This document shows positions 15,514-23,596 of a stretch of DNA of 40,382 nucleotides, piece after piece. Position 1 is the stretch's first letter. Each line of letters starts with the position of its first letter. Position numbers and translations under genes: made by a program. The notes below the pieces were generated by a model. The model saw nothing but the letters and a program-made list of their open reading frames with translations. It made no database searches and had not been told where the DNA came from. The stretch lies in contig NZ_JAQPPK010000037.1 in assembly GCF_029952445.1 (NCBI RefSeq), positions 1 through 40,382 of the forward strand, read 5' to 3'. This DNA comes from Paenarthrobacter nitroguajacolicus. Its GTDB lineage: Bacteria > Actinomycetota > Actinomycetes > Actinomycetales > Micrococcaceae.

Positions 15514-16839
15514 ATGTCAGGACACACTGCACTCGCATCGCCGAGCACGGCCGCAAAGCGCAAGGAAGCGCGCACGGTCATCTTGTCCAGCTATCTGGGC
15601 AGCACCATCGAGTTCTACGACTTCCTGCTGTACGCGACGGCGGCAGCTGTTGCCTTCCCCAAGGTGTTCTTTGCCGGAACGGATGAGTGGGTAGGAGTCG
15701 TCGCGGCCTATGCAACGTTTGCGGCAGGCTATGTTGCAAGGCCACTGGGCGGCATCATCTTCGGCCATTTCGGTGACCGGATCGGCCGCAAGGGGATGTT
15801 GATCATCTCCATGGCCATGATGGGCATCGCTTCCACCCTGATTGGCCTTATCCCGGGCTCCAGTGTGATCGGACCCTGGGGAGCCGTGCTTCTGGTGGTC
15901 CTGCGCGTCTGCCAGGGCATCGCCGTCGGCGGTGAATGGGGCGGCGCCGCGCTCATGGCGTTGGAACATTCCGATCGCAAGCGGCGCGGCTTCGCGGCGT
16001 CGTTCGTGAACGCGGGTGCGCCGACGGGTGCCGTGCTCGGCACCGTTGTCATGGGCATCTTTTCGGCCCTCCCGCAGGACGCCTTCCTGGCCTGGGGTTG
16101 GCGCGTTCCTTTCCTGCTTTCGTTTGTCCTACTGATCGTTGGCATGTTCGTCAGGCTGCGGGTTTCCGAAAGCCCGATCTTCGCCGAGGCCGTGGCCAAG
16201 GAAAGTGCCCGGGGGACCAAACGGAGGATCCCGCTCCTGGAGGTGCTGAAGCGTCCCAAGGCCCTGATCATGATCATGTTTGCCGGAGCCGCAGGATTTG
16301 GCCTCCAGGTAGTGCTGCCGACGTTCTCTGTCACCTACGCAGTTTCCAAGGGTGCTCCCCAGCAGGGCGTGCTCTATGCCTTCGCGGGAGCTTCGGCCAT
16401 CTCCATCCTGTTTGTGCTGCTCGGCGGCCGTTTGTCCGACCGCTTCGGTCGCCGTCCAGTAATGGTCACCGGTCTGGCCTTGTTCATCCTCTACCTGGTC
16501 CCGATGTTCGGGATGCTCAGCTCAGGCAACATCGCCCTGATCTTCCTCGCGTTCACCGTGGCCTTGGTCCTGCACTCATCCCTTTACGGCCCACTGGCAG
16601 CGTTCGTTTCCGAGCAGTTCGGGACCACCAACCGCTATACAGGCGCGGCCGTGGGCTATCAATTGGCGACGTTGATCGGTGCGGGCTTCACACCCGGAAT
16701 CGTTGCCGGACTTTACAAGGATTCCGGCCAGAGCATCGTCCCTGTCGTAATCTTCCTGTCCGTCATGTCGCTGGTGTCAATTGTCTTCATCCTGCTGACG
16801 CGGGAGTCTAAGAACAACGACCTCTCAACGGTTAGTTAG
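15514..16839 (+). CDS. MFS transporter, metabolite:proton symporter (MHS) family
   Basis: A 441-residue integral membrane transporter with about twelve helices. The first helix region STIEFYDFLLYATAAAVAFP and the loop GHFGDRIGRKGML are diagnostic of the MHS group, which imports organic and aromatic acids with protons. The second-half loop GGRLSDRFGRRPVM repeats the MFS signature. Its place between the hydratase and the CoA ligase marks it as the importer of the acid that the operon degrades. GAAGGA lies before the ATG. Confidence 0.88.
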   Translation: MSGHTALASPSTAAKRKEARTVILSSYLGSTIEFYDFLLYATAAAVAFPKVFFAGTDEWVGVVAAYATFAAGYVARPLGGIIFGHFGDRIGRKGMLIISMAMMGIASTLIGLIPGSSVIGPWGAVLLVVLRVCQGIAVGGEWGGAALMALEHSDRKRRGFAASFVNAGAPTGAVLGTVVMGIFSALPQDAFLAWGWRVPFLLSFVLLIVGMFVRLRVSESPIFAEAVAKESARGTKRRIPLLEVLKRPKALIMIMFAGAAGFGLQVVLPTFSVTYAVSKGAPQQGVLYAFAGASAISILFVLLGGRLSDRFGRRPVMVTGLALFILYLVPMFGMLSSGNIALIFLAFTVALVLHSSLYGPLAAFVSEQFGTTNRYTGAAVGYQLATLIGAGFTPGIVAGLYKDSGQSIVPVVIFLSVMSLVSIVFILLTRESKNNDLSTVS

Positions 16840-16849
16840 GAATACGCAC

Positions 16850-18400
16850 ATGGACAACAACGGAGTTGGATCCTGGATGCACCGCCGCCGCAACAAGTCC
16901 GGACCAAAAACGGCGCTTGTCTCCGGTGACCAGGTCATGAGCTACCGTGAACTGGCCGACCGCACCGACCACCTGGCCAACGCCCTCAAGGACAGGGGAG
17001 TCGCCAAGGGCGATCGCGTGGCGTATCTCGGCGAGAACCACCCTTCGTTCGTGGAAACCTTCTTTGCCTGCGGGCTGGTCGGAGCAATCTTCGTTCCGCT
17101 GAACACGCGCCTGGCCGCCCCTGAGCTGCAGTTCCAGCTACAGGATTCGGGCGCGCGGCTCCTGGTCAGTGCTGCCGCCCTGGACACCGTCGCAACCGCC
17201 GCGGTGGCAGACACCGCGGTGACCCATCGGCTTGTAGTGGCGTCCGACGACGACCCTGAAGGCGCCGCTGTTAAGGTGCGGTCCGGCGTCGAACGTTATG
17301 GCGAGGCAATTGACGCCGCGGACGGGACGCCGCTGGACACTGTGGTGACCCTGGACGACGCCGCCATGATCCTCTACACCTCCGGCACCACCGGCAAGCC
17401 CAAGGGTGCGCTGCTGACTCACGGCAACATCACCTGGAACTGCATCAATACCGTGGTGGACATGGACCTGTGCCGGAACGACGTAGCGCTCATGATTTCG
17501 CCGCTCTTCCACGTAGCGTCCCTGGACATGGGTTTGCTGCCCATGCTGCTCAAGGGCGCCACCGTGATCCTCGAAGCCAAATTCGACGCCGGACGCGTCC
17601 TGGAGCTGGTGGAGCGGCATCACGTGACCACCCTCAATGGCGTCCCCACCACTTTCCAAATGCTCTGTGACCATCCGGAATGGTCGACGGCGGACCTCAG
17701 CTCCCTGGACAAGCTCACCTGCGGCGGTTCCGCCGTCCCGCAACGGGTGCTGGACGCCTACGAAGCACGCGGTATCGGCTTTACTGCCTGCTACGGAATG
17801 ACCGAAACTGCGCCCGGCGCAACCATGCTGCCGGTCGCCGCTTCCAAGGACAAAGCCGGCTCGGCAGGGCTACCGCACTTCTTCACGGACGTGCGGATCG
17901 TTGACCCGTTCGGCGGGATCCTGGGAGCCGGAGAAGTGGGCGAAATCCAGATTTCCGGGCCGAACGTCATCAAGGAATATTGGAACCGCCCCGAGGACAC
18001 GGCGGAAAGCTATTCCGATTCGTCCTGGTTCCGATCCGGTGACATGGGGAGCCTGGACGAGGAAGGCTTCTTGTTCGTTTCAGACCGGCTCAAGGACATG
18101 ATCATTTCCGGCGGGGAGAACATTTATCCCGCAGAGGTGGAAGCAGCCATTGCAGAGCTCCCGGCTGTCGGGAGCGTGGCCGTGATCGGAGTGACCGACG
18201 AGAAATGGGGTGAAGTGCCCCGGGCAATCGTCACCCTCAGGGAGGGCGCTGCATTGACCGAGGAACAGTTGCGCTCGCACTTGGACGGCAGGCTGGCCCG
18301 TTACAAGATCCCCAAGTCCGTGGTTTTCGTGGAGGAGATGCCGCGCACTGCAAGCGGGAAGATCAGGAAAACCGACCTGCGGAAGCATTACGCGCGGTAG
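16850..18400 (+). CDS. Acyl-CoA synthetase (AMP-forming), candidate hydroxycinnamate-CoA ligase
   Basis: A 516-residue ANL-superfamily ligase that activates a carboxylic acid to its CoA thioester through an acyl-AMP. The phosphate-binding loop LYTSGTTGKPKG starts at residue 175, YGMTETAPG is motif A5, and GDMGSLDEEGFLFVSDRLKD with SGGENIYPAEVE are A7-A8. The catalytic Lys504 lies in PRTASGKIRK. Length and motifs fit medium-chain, aryl and FadD3-like ligases. Being last in the operon after the importer, it supplies the first committed step. Comparable genes in Rhodococcus (CouL) accept p-coumarate, ferulate and dihydro forms; specificity here is not readable from sequence. Confidence 0.88.
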   Translation: MDNNGVGSWMHRRRNKSGPKTALVSGDQVMSYRELADRTDHLANALKDRGVAKGDRVAYLGENHPSFVETFFACGLVGAIFVPLNTRLAAPELQFQLQDSGARLLVSAAALDTVATAAVADTAVTHRLVVASDDDPEGAAVKVRSGVERYGEAIDAADGTPLDTVVTLDDAAMILYTSGTTGKPKGALLTHGNITWNCINTVVDMDLCRNDVALMISPLFHVASLDMGLLPMLLKGATVILEAKFDAGRVLELVERHHVTTLNGVPTTFQMLCDHPEWSTADLSSLDKLTCGGSAVPQRVLDAYEARGIGFTACYGMTETAPGATMLPVAASKDKAGSAGLPHFFTDVRIVDPFGGILGAGEVGEIQISGPNVIKEYWNRPEDTAESYSDSSWFRSGDMGSLDEEGFLFVSDRLKDMIISGGENIYPAEVEAAIAELPAVGSVAVIGVTDEKWGEVPRAIVTLREGAALTEEQLRSHLDGRLARYKIPKSVVFVEEMPRTASGKIRKTDLRKHYAR

Positions 18401-18410
18401 CCCTAACCCA

Positions 18411-18506
18411 ACGCTCGTTCACATCCCACCCGCTTGAGCCGGACGCTCGTTCACATACCACCCGCTTGAGCGGGACGCTCGTTCACATCCCACCCGCTTG
18501 AGCGAC
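18411..18506. repeat. Three tandem copies of a 32-bp intergenic repeat
   Basis: Copies begin at 18411, 18443 and 18475, with the core ACGCTCGTTCACATCCCACC then CGCTTGAGC. Copies differ at about one to three positions. Each contains the inverted pair CGCTC...GAGCG, so a transcript could fold into successive small hairpins just after the operon's last stop. It may act as a terminator or be a mobile intergenic repeat. There are no variable spacers, so it is not CRISPR. Confidence 0.9.
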
Positions 18507-18648
18507 TGTGGGGCCGACATAATCCGTCAATGGGCTAAATCCGGGTTAACTTTGTCCATCGAACTGCCTAAATGGCGTTCGGGGCATTACGATTGGGTCG
18601 ACTCGTCTCTGAGTATGCATTTATCACAACGAACCGGGGGATATTCCA

Positions 18649-19116
18649 ATGAGCTACCCGCAACAACCGCAACAGACCCAGCCATATGGCGCACAGGCCG
18701 GCGAGCCGCCGCTGTGGGCTCCTTACTACGGCGCGCCGATCGGTGCCGCTGTCCAGCGTTTCTTCAAGAAGTACACTGCCTTTAGCGGCCGCGCCAGCCG
18801 CAGTGAATACTGGTGGTGGACCTTGGTGAACGCGATTGTTCTGATCGTGCTCAATATCCTCATGACCACTGGCATCTCTGTCGATTCAGATGGAGTTCCG
18901 GCTCTTGGCCCGGTCTATGTTATTGGCCTTATCCTTGCCATCGTCTGGGGCCTTGCGACGCTGATCCCCGGGATCGCCTTGGTTGTCCGTCGCCTCCATG
19001 ACGCCAATCTGAGTGGATGGCTTGCATTCCTGATCGTCATTCCTTTTGCTGTCCTGGTCTTCGCACTCCTGCCGTCCAACCCGGCTGGCCAGCGTTTCGA
19101 CCAGCCGACTGCGTAG
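18649..19116 (+). CDS. DUF805 membrane protein
   Basis: A 155-residue protein. A Gln/Pro/Tyr-rich cytoplasmic N-terminus (YPQQPQQTQPYG) precedes the DUF805 domain, which starts at FSGRASRSEYWWW, the family signature, and ends with VVRRLHDANLSGWL. Three hydrophobic segments lie about at residues 58-74, 88-112 and 120-140. The function of DUF805 proteins is unknown. The gene is single, with the 32-bp repeats upstream and a strong terminator 17 bases downstream. Confidence 0.88.
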   Translation: MSYPQQPQQTQPYGAQAGEPPLWAPYYGAPIGAAVQRFFKKYTAFSGRASRSEYWWWTLVNAIVLIVLNILMTTGISVDSDGVPALGPVYVIGLILAIVWGLATLIPGIALVVRRLHDANLSGWLAFLIVIPFAVLVFALLPSNPAGQRFDQPTA

Positions 19117-19133
19117 TAACCCACGTACCACGT

Positions 19134-19166
19134 AAAAGGGGCGGCACCCAGTGTGCCGCCCCTTTT
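19134..19166. terminator. Strong intrinsic terminator after the DUF805 gene
   Basis: A perfect 14-bp stem (AAAAGGGGCGGCAC / GTGCCGCCCCTTTT) with a five-base loop. The stem has A and T runs at its outer ends, so it could work in both directions. Confidence 0.9.
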
Positions 19167-19268
19167 GCGTGCCCACGGCCAGAGTGCCACGGCCTGCGTG
19201 CCCGCAAGCCACTTGCGTGAAATGCTGTGACTGACGCGGACCAGCCCCAACGATGAGGAGTGCCAGTC

Positions 19269-20468
19269 ATGAAGACGATCAAACGCTGTGCCGTGGTGGG
19301 AGGCGGAATCATCGGCGTCGCGGTTGCCAGGGAACTCGCCAACAGGCTCGACGGCGCACAAGTCACCATCTACGAGAAGGAAGACCGGCTCGCCGCCCAC
19401 CAAACAGGCCACAACTCCGGGGTGGTCCACGCGGGCCTCTATTACGAACCGGGTGGGCTGAAAGCACGGTTGTGCCGCAGGGGAGTGGAGCTGCTGCGGG
19501 ACTTCTGCGCCGCGAAAGCCCTGCCGTACGAAGCCTGCGGGAAGCTTGTCATCGCGCAGACGGCCGAAGAGCAAGAACGCCTGGACAACATCTTCGTGCG
19601 CGCCACGGCCAACGGTGTTCCTGGAGCGCGGATGCTGCGCGGCGACCAGATACGCGAGGTGGAGCCGAACGCCGTCGGACTTTCTGCTTTGCACTCGCCG
19701 GAAACGGCGATCGTTGACTACACAGCAATCACCGAAGCGCTCGCCGACGACGTCCGCAGCTCGGGTGGGACCATCCTGCTGGGGCGGGAAGTGACTTCGC
19801 TGGAACAGCAAGCAAACGGCGTGGTGGTCCATACGAATCAAGGCGCCGAACACTTTGACCTGGTGGTTGCTTGCGCGGGTCTCCAGTCGGACCGACTGGC
19901 GAAGACGACGGGCGAGCCGCCAGTTCCCAGGATCGTGCCGTTCTTTGGGCAATACTTCCTTCTGGAACGTGCGGCGCGCGAACAGGTGAAGGGCCTCATT
20001 TATCCTGTCCCGGACCCCAAGCACCCATTCCTTGGCGTGCATCTCACCAAGCGCATCGACGGCGAAATGATGCTTGGCCCCAACGCCTTCATTTCGTTCG
20101 GCCGGGAATCCTATGGATGGAAAGATGTCCGGGTCCGGGATGTCCTTGATTATGCGCTGTTCCCGGGCTTCTGGAATTTTGCGCGGCAGAACGTGCCGTC
20201 CGCAGTCCGCGAATTCCAGACGGTGCTGAGCCGGAAGAAATTCATCCGCGAAGCAGTACGGTTTGTGCCCTCGCTGGAGGGGGCCACGGTTCTTCCCGGC
20301 ACCCGGGGCGTCCGCGCCCAGGCCATGAATGGGGACGGATCGCTGGTGGACGACTTTGTCATCGCACGACGCCGGGACACTGTTTTGGTGCGGAACGCAC
20401 CGTCTCCCGGGGCTACTTCCTCCATGGCCATCGCGGAGTACATCGTGGAACAGGCTTTGCAGGACTGA
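19269..20468 (+). CDS. lhgO: L-2-hydroxyglutarate oxidase/dehydrogenase
   Basis: A 399-residue FAD-dependent oxidoreductase of the DAO family. VVGGGIIGVAVARELANR near the N-terminus is the FAD-binding motif; HQTGHNSGVVHAGLYYEPGG is the diagnostic segment of L-2-hydroxyglutarate oxidases. FFGQYFLLE and HPFLGVHLTKRIDGEMMLGP in the second half also fit. It converts L-2-hydroxyglutarate to 2-oxoglutarate, passing electrons to oxygen or quinone, and so clears a side product of metabolism. The ATG at 19269 has GAGGAG eight bases upstream; a GTG at 19260 overlaps that site and is rejected. It appears to be transcribed alone. Confidence 0.92.
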   Translation: MKTIKRCAVVGGGIIGVAVARELANRLDGAQVTIYEKEDRLAAHQTGHNSGVVHAGLYYEPGGLKARLCRRGVELLRDFCAAKALPYEACGKLVIAQTAEEQERLDNIFVRATANGVPGARMLRGDQIREVEPNAVGLSALHSPETAIVDYTAITEALADDVRSSGGTILLGREVTSLEQQANGVVVHTNQGAEHFDLVVACAGLQSDRLAKTTGEPPVPRIVPFFGQYFLLERAAREQVKGLIYPVPDPKHPFLGVHLTKRIDGEMMLGPNAFISFGRESYGWKDVRVRDVLDYALFPGFWNFARQNVPSAVREFQTVLSRKKFIREAVRFVPSLEGATVLPGTRGVRAQAMNGDGSLVDDFVIARRRDTVLVRNAPSPGATSSMAIAEYIVEQALQD

Positions 20469-20872
20469 GAGTTAACAAACCGGTGACCATCCGGAAACGG
20501 CCCCCACATGCCGGGTGGATAGCTTGGGCCCATGATCACATCACTGGCCGCACTGGCAGCCCGCATGGGGCAAGCCTTCGGGCGCTGGATCGAGGCGGCA
20601 TATGTCCTGGATTGTGTTGGGGGCGAAGAGGGCGAACCGCGTGGGACAGGTCAGGATTGGACTTGGTTGCCTGCCCTGAGCGGCGTCACCGTTGCAAGCG
20701 CCCAGGCCATCCAATCCCACGCAGGGCGGGTCCCGAAAGCCATGTAGGAAGCGCGTTGGAAGCTGCAAATGTTGCGTTGGGCACACTTTTCGTTAATGCC
20801 GGGTAGTATGCCCTAAACTGCTTCACTGAGGTGCCGGAATAGGCACTATGCAGCAACGAAAGCGAACCCTCA
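20469..20872. other. Intergenic stretch with one doubtful small ORF and the DUF4193 promoter
   Basis: About 400 bases between lhgO and the DUF4193 gene. Near the right end TAGTAT at 20804-20809 could be a -10 element for the DUF4193 gene. Apart from the doubtful frame at 20532 I see no RNA gene or strong hairpin. Confidence 0.35.
20532..20747 (+). CDS. Doubtful 71-residue hypothetical protein
   Basis: The frame begins MITSLAALAARMGQAFGRWI and is followed by a Gly/Glu-rich middle. There is no Shine-Dalgarno sequence, but GGATAGCTT lies just upstream, as in leaderless actinobacterial genes whose -10 box sits next to the start codon. Codon composition is only mildly coding-like. No family is recognised. 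Confidence 0.25.
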   Translation: MITSLAALAARMGQAFGRWIEAAYVLDCVGGEEGEPRGTGQDWTWLPALSGVTVASAQAIQSHAGRVPKAM

Positions 20873-21175
20873 ATGGCTACTGATTACGACGCCCCGCGCA
20901 AGACAGAAGAAGAGTCTCCGGCTGAATCGCTTGAGGCCCTGCAGGCGTCCCGCGGGGGCAGTGCCCAGACCGCTGTCATCGACGTTGAGGACGTCGATAC
21001 TGCCGAAGGAATCGACCTTCCCGGCGCGGATCTTTCGGGCGAGGAACTGACTGTTGTTGTGGTCCCGGAACAGTCCGACGAATTCACGTGCGGTTCCTGT
21101 TTCCTGGTCCGTCACCGGTCCCAGATCGCGCTGGAAAAGAACGGCCTCAAGTTCTGCAAGGACTGCGAAGGCTGA
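20873..21175 (+). CDS. DUF4193 protein with a zinc-ribbon-like C-terminus
   Basis: A 100-residue acidic protein conserved across Actinobacteria. The N-terminus MATDYDAPRKTEEES and the centre are acidic and probably disordered; the second half contains FTCGSCFLVRHRSQIA and FCKDCEG, two CxxC pairs about 20 residues apart that suggest a zinc ribbon. The family's role is unknown; the fold would suit binding to RNA polymerase or another protein. It has its own promoter region and no neighbours on the same strand within 130 bases upstream or 215 downstream. Confidence 0.9.
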   Translation: MATDYDAPRKTEEESPAESLEALQASRGGSAQTAVIDVEDVDTAEGIDLPGADLSGEELTVVVVPEQSDEFTCGSCFLVRHRSQIALEKNGLKFCKDCEG

Positions 21176-21391
21176 GTAACGCGTTGGTCACGTTATCTTC
21201 GGTCACGAAAACGTGGCAGATGCGGCCCTAAAGAACCCTGAATTGCCCTTCTAAACGGCTTCCAATGACTCTCCCGTGATCAGCCGGGGGTCCCCTTAAC
21301 GGTTATGCGCCGAAGCGGCCACAACCCGCACGATTCCTCACCTGCACTCCTAGAGTTGAAGTATCAACTTCGCCTGAAGGGGGCACAAAAA

Positions 21392-21937
21392 ATGAGGAAA
21401 ATTGGAGCGGGCTTGGCGGCGGTTTTGGCAGCTGCCGGGCTCGGTCTAGCGGCGCCGGGGCCAGCCTCGGCGGCATCGTATTGCGGTATCACCTGGGGCT
21501 CGTTGGCCAAGGCTGATCCGGATATGAGTCCGGCCAATGTCACTGGTGTGCGCACGGGGGAGCAGCCGTGCTTTGACCGCCTGGTGATCGATATGACCGG
21601 CAAAGTTGCCGGCTATTCCGTGCAATACGTTCCGGTGGTGACGCTGGATCCCAGCGGATTCCCGGTGCCGATGTTGGGCGATGCGGACCTGCAGGTGATG
21701 GTCACAGCGCCTTCCTATGACCAGCAGGGGCAGCCTACTTACCTGCCTGCGGCCAAGGCTGAACTCTCGAACGTTTCCGGTTACCAGACGTTCCGTCAGG
21801 TGGTTTACGCGGGCAGCTTCGAAGGCACTACCAGCGTCGGCCTGGGTGTCCGGGCCCGGCTTCCGTTCAGGGTCTTCACTTTGGACGGACCCGACGGCGG
21901 CTCCCGGCTTGTGGTGGATGTTGCCCATCACTGGTAG
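21392..21937 (+). CDS. Secreted AMIN-like domain protein
   Basis: A 181-residue exported protein. A signal peptide runs from MRKIGAGLAAVLAAAGLGLA to ASAA, about residue 28. The mature part has a conserved pattern for actinobacterial AMIN-like proteins: ITWGS, then VTGVRTGEQPCFDRLVIDMTG, YVPVV, and the closing LPFRVFTLDG then SRLVVDVAHHW. AMIN domains bind peptidoglycan in other proteins; this variant's ligand is unknown. Cysteines in YCGITW and QPCFD may form a disulfide. The ATG at 21392 follows GAAGGGGG; the in-frame ATG at 21305 would bury the signal peptide. A large hairpin ends the transcript. Confidence 0.85.
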   Translation: MRKIGAGLAAVLAAAGLGLAAPGPASAASYCGITWGSLAKADPDMSPANVTGVRTGEQPCFDRLVIDMTGKVAGYSVQYVPVVTLDPSGFPVPMLGDADLQVMVTAPSYDQQGQPTYLPAAKAELSNVSGYQTFRQVVYAGSFEGTTSVGLGVRARLPFRVFTLDGPDGGSRLVVDVAHHW

Positions 21938-21966
21938 CGCCTGAGCCTGGTGAGGCCCAGATAGCG

Positions 21967-22016
21967 GGAAAGCTGCCAGTTCGCACGGAAGTTTCCGGGC
22001 GAACTGGCAGCTTTCC
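21967..22016. terminator. Bidirectional terminator between convergent genes
   Basis: An 18-bp perfect stem (GGAAAGCTGCCAGTTCGC with its complement) whose 14-base loop contains a second small hairpin, CGGAA-GT-TTCCG. It lies between the 3' ends of the AMIN-like gene and the permease gene, so it can stop transcription from both sides. Confidence 0.85.
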
Positions 22017-22033
22017 AGCGTTTTCGGCGCAGC

Positions 22034-23584
22034 TTACTCCGGGACCACCAGCGCCGGAGTATCCTTCCGGATGGTCTCGCCCCGGAAGAAGCCGGGCCGC
22101 ATGCGGGACTGGACCAGCATGACCACGGCACCCAAGGCCAGGATTCCGATGCCGAGGATAAACACGAGTCCCACGCCAAAGATCTCCGAGCCACTGCCGA
22201 ACTCCGGATCCCAGCTGTCCATCGCGGTCTGCAGGAACACCACGAACAGGCCAACGCCGCCCAACACCGGGCAAACCAACCGAAGGAAGAAGTTGCGGAC
22301 ACTGCTGAACACGCTGTTGCGGAAGTACCAGGCACAAGCGATGGCCGTGAGCCCGTAGTAGAAGCAGATCATCAGGCCCAGGGCCAGGATGGTGTCGTTG
22401 AGGACGTTCTCGCTGATCACGTGCATCACCGCGTAGAAGCCCGCGGACAGGACGCCGGCCGCGACGGTGGCGAAGCCCGGCGTCGAGAACTTCTTGCTCA
22501 TGTGGCTGAAACGCTCCGGCAGGGCCCCGTAGTGCGCCATGGCGAGCAAGCTGCGGGACGGCGAGGTGAAGGTGGACTGCAGGGAAGCAGCCGAGCTGGA
22601 AAGCACCGCAAGGGACATGAGGATCGCGAACGGCCCCATGACCGGGGAGGCCAGTGCTGTGAACACGTTGGCGTGGTTCTCGGGGTTGTTCAGCCCGATT
22701 CCGGTATCGCCGACGCCGGCAAACATCATGGTGGCAATGGTGACCAGCAAGTAGATGCCCAGGACAATGACTGCCGTCAGGGTGCCCGCGGCACCTGCGG
22801 TTTTCTTGCCGTTGGCTGTTTCCTCGTTCACGGTCAGGCACACGTCCCAACCCCAGTAGACGAAGATCGAGAGTGAAATGCCTGCGGCGATCTGGCCGAA
22901 GGTCTCAACCTTGGTGACGTCGAACCATTCCCAGCTGAAGGGAACGGCAGTCTCGGAGGTGGACCAGTTGGCGAATGCCATGGCGACGAAAATTCCCAGA
23001 ACCAACAGCTGGAAGCCGACCAGGCCGTACTGGACGATCTTGGTGGTGTGCAGGCCGCGGTAGCTGATCCAGACGGCCAGCGCCACGAAGACGAAACACG
23101 TGGCTACGTTGAGGAGCTTGTTCGATGCAAGATCCGCCAATTCAGGGGAACCGGTAGCTTGCGCAAGAAACAGGTAGAAGAAGTCCACCGCGACACCGGC
23201 AAGATTGGACAGGACGATGATGTTGGCAGCCAACAGGCCCCAACCGCCCATCCAGCCCACCCAAGGACCAAACGCCTTGGTGACCCAGGTGAACGTGGTG
23301 CCGCTGTCCGGGGAGTCCGCATTGAGCTCCCTGTAGGCCAGCGAGACCAGAATCATCGGAATGAATCCGATAAGGAAAATGACGGGCAACTGCAGCCCGA
23401 CTTCATTGACGGTTGGGCCGAGCGCACCGGTGAGGGTGTACGCCGGGGCGATGGTTGAAATGCCAAGAACGACGACGGCGAGGAGCCCCAACTGCCCCGT
23501 CTTCAGTCCCTTGCCGCTGATGTCGTGCGACTCTGCAGCGGCGCTGGTGCTTTTCGAGGCACCGGCACGGATTGTCTGGCTCAT
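22034..23584 (-). CDS. APC-superfamily amino acid/polyamine permease
   Basis: A 516-residue membrane transporter with about twelve helices. The first helix region LAVVVLGISTIAPAYTLTGA is characteristic of APC permeases, and YRELNADSPDSGTTFTWVTKAFGPW forms the usual loop after helix 2. N- and C-terminal tails are cytoplasmic. It is the last gene of an operon with a nitrilase-family amidase and agmatine deiminase; its ATG is 12 bases after the deiminase stop. From this context I infer import of agmatine, putrescine or a related amine; sequence alone supports only an amino acid or amine substrate. Confidence 0.9.
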   Translation of the reverse strand: MSQTIRAGASKSTSAAAESHDISGKGLKTGQLGLLAVVVLGISTIAPAYTLTGALGPTVNEVGLQLPVIFLIGFIPMILVSLAYRELNADSPDSGTTFTWVTKAFGPWVGWMGGWGLLAANIIVLSNLAGVAVDFFYLFLAQATGSPELADLASNKLLNVATCFVFVALAVWISYRGLHTTKIVQYGLVGFQLLVLGIFVAMAFANWSTSETAVPFSWEWFDVTKVETFGQIAAGISLSIFVYWGWDVCLTVNEETANGKKTAGAAGTLTAVIVLGIYLLVTIATMMFAGVGDTGIGLNNPENHANVFTALASPVMGPFAILMSLAVLSSSAASLQSTFTSPSRSLLAMAHYGALPERFSHMSKKFSTPGFATVAAGVLSAGFYAVMHVISENVLNDTILALGLMICFYYGLTAIACAWYFRNSVFSSVRNFFLRLVCPVLGGVGLFVVFLQTAMDSWDPEFGSGSEIFGVGLVFILGIGILALGAVVMLVQSRMRPGFFRGETIRKDTPALVVPE

Positions 23585-23596
23585 GAAGGGCCCTTT

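Noticed and set aside
18411..18506. A CRISPR array
   Set aside because: The repeats are directly adjacent with no unique spacers, and there are no cas genes.
18498..18785. A small gene upstream of DUF805
   Set aside because: It begins inside the 32-bp repeats, lacks a ribosome site and overlaps the true DUF805 start.
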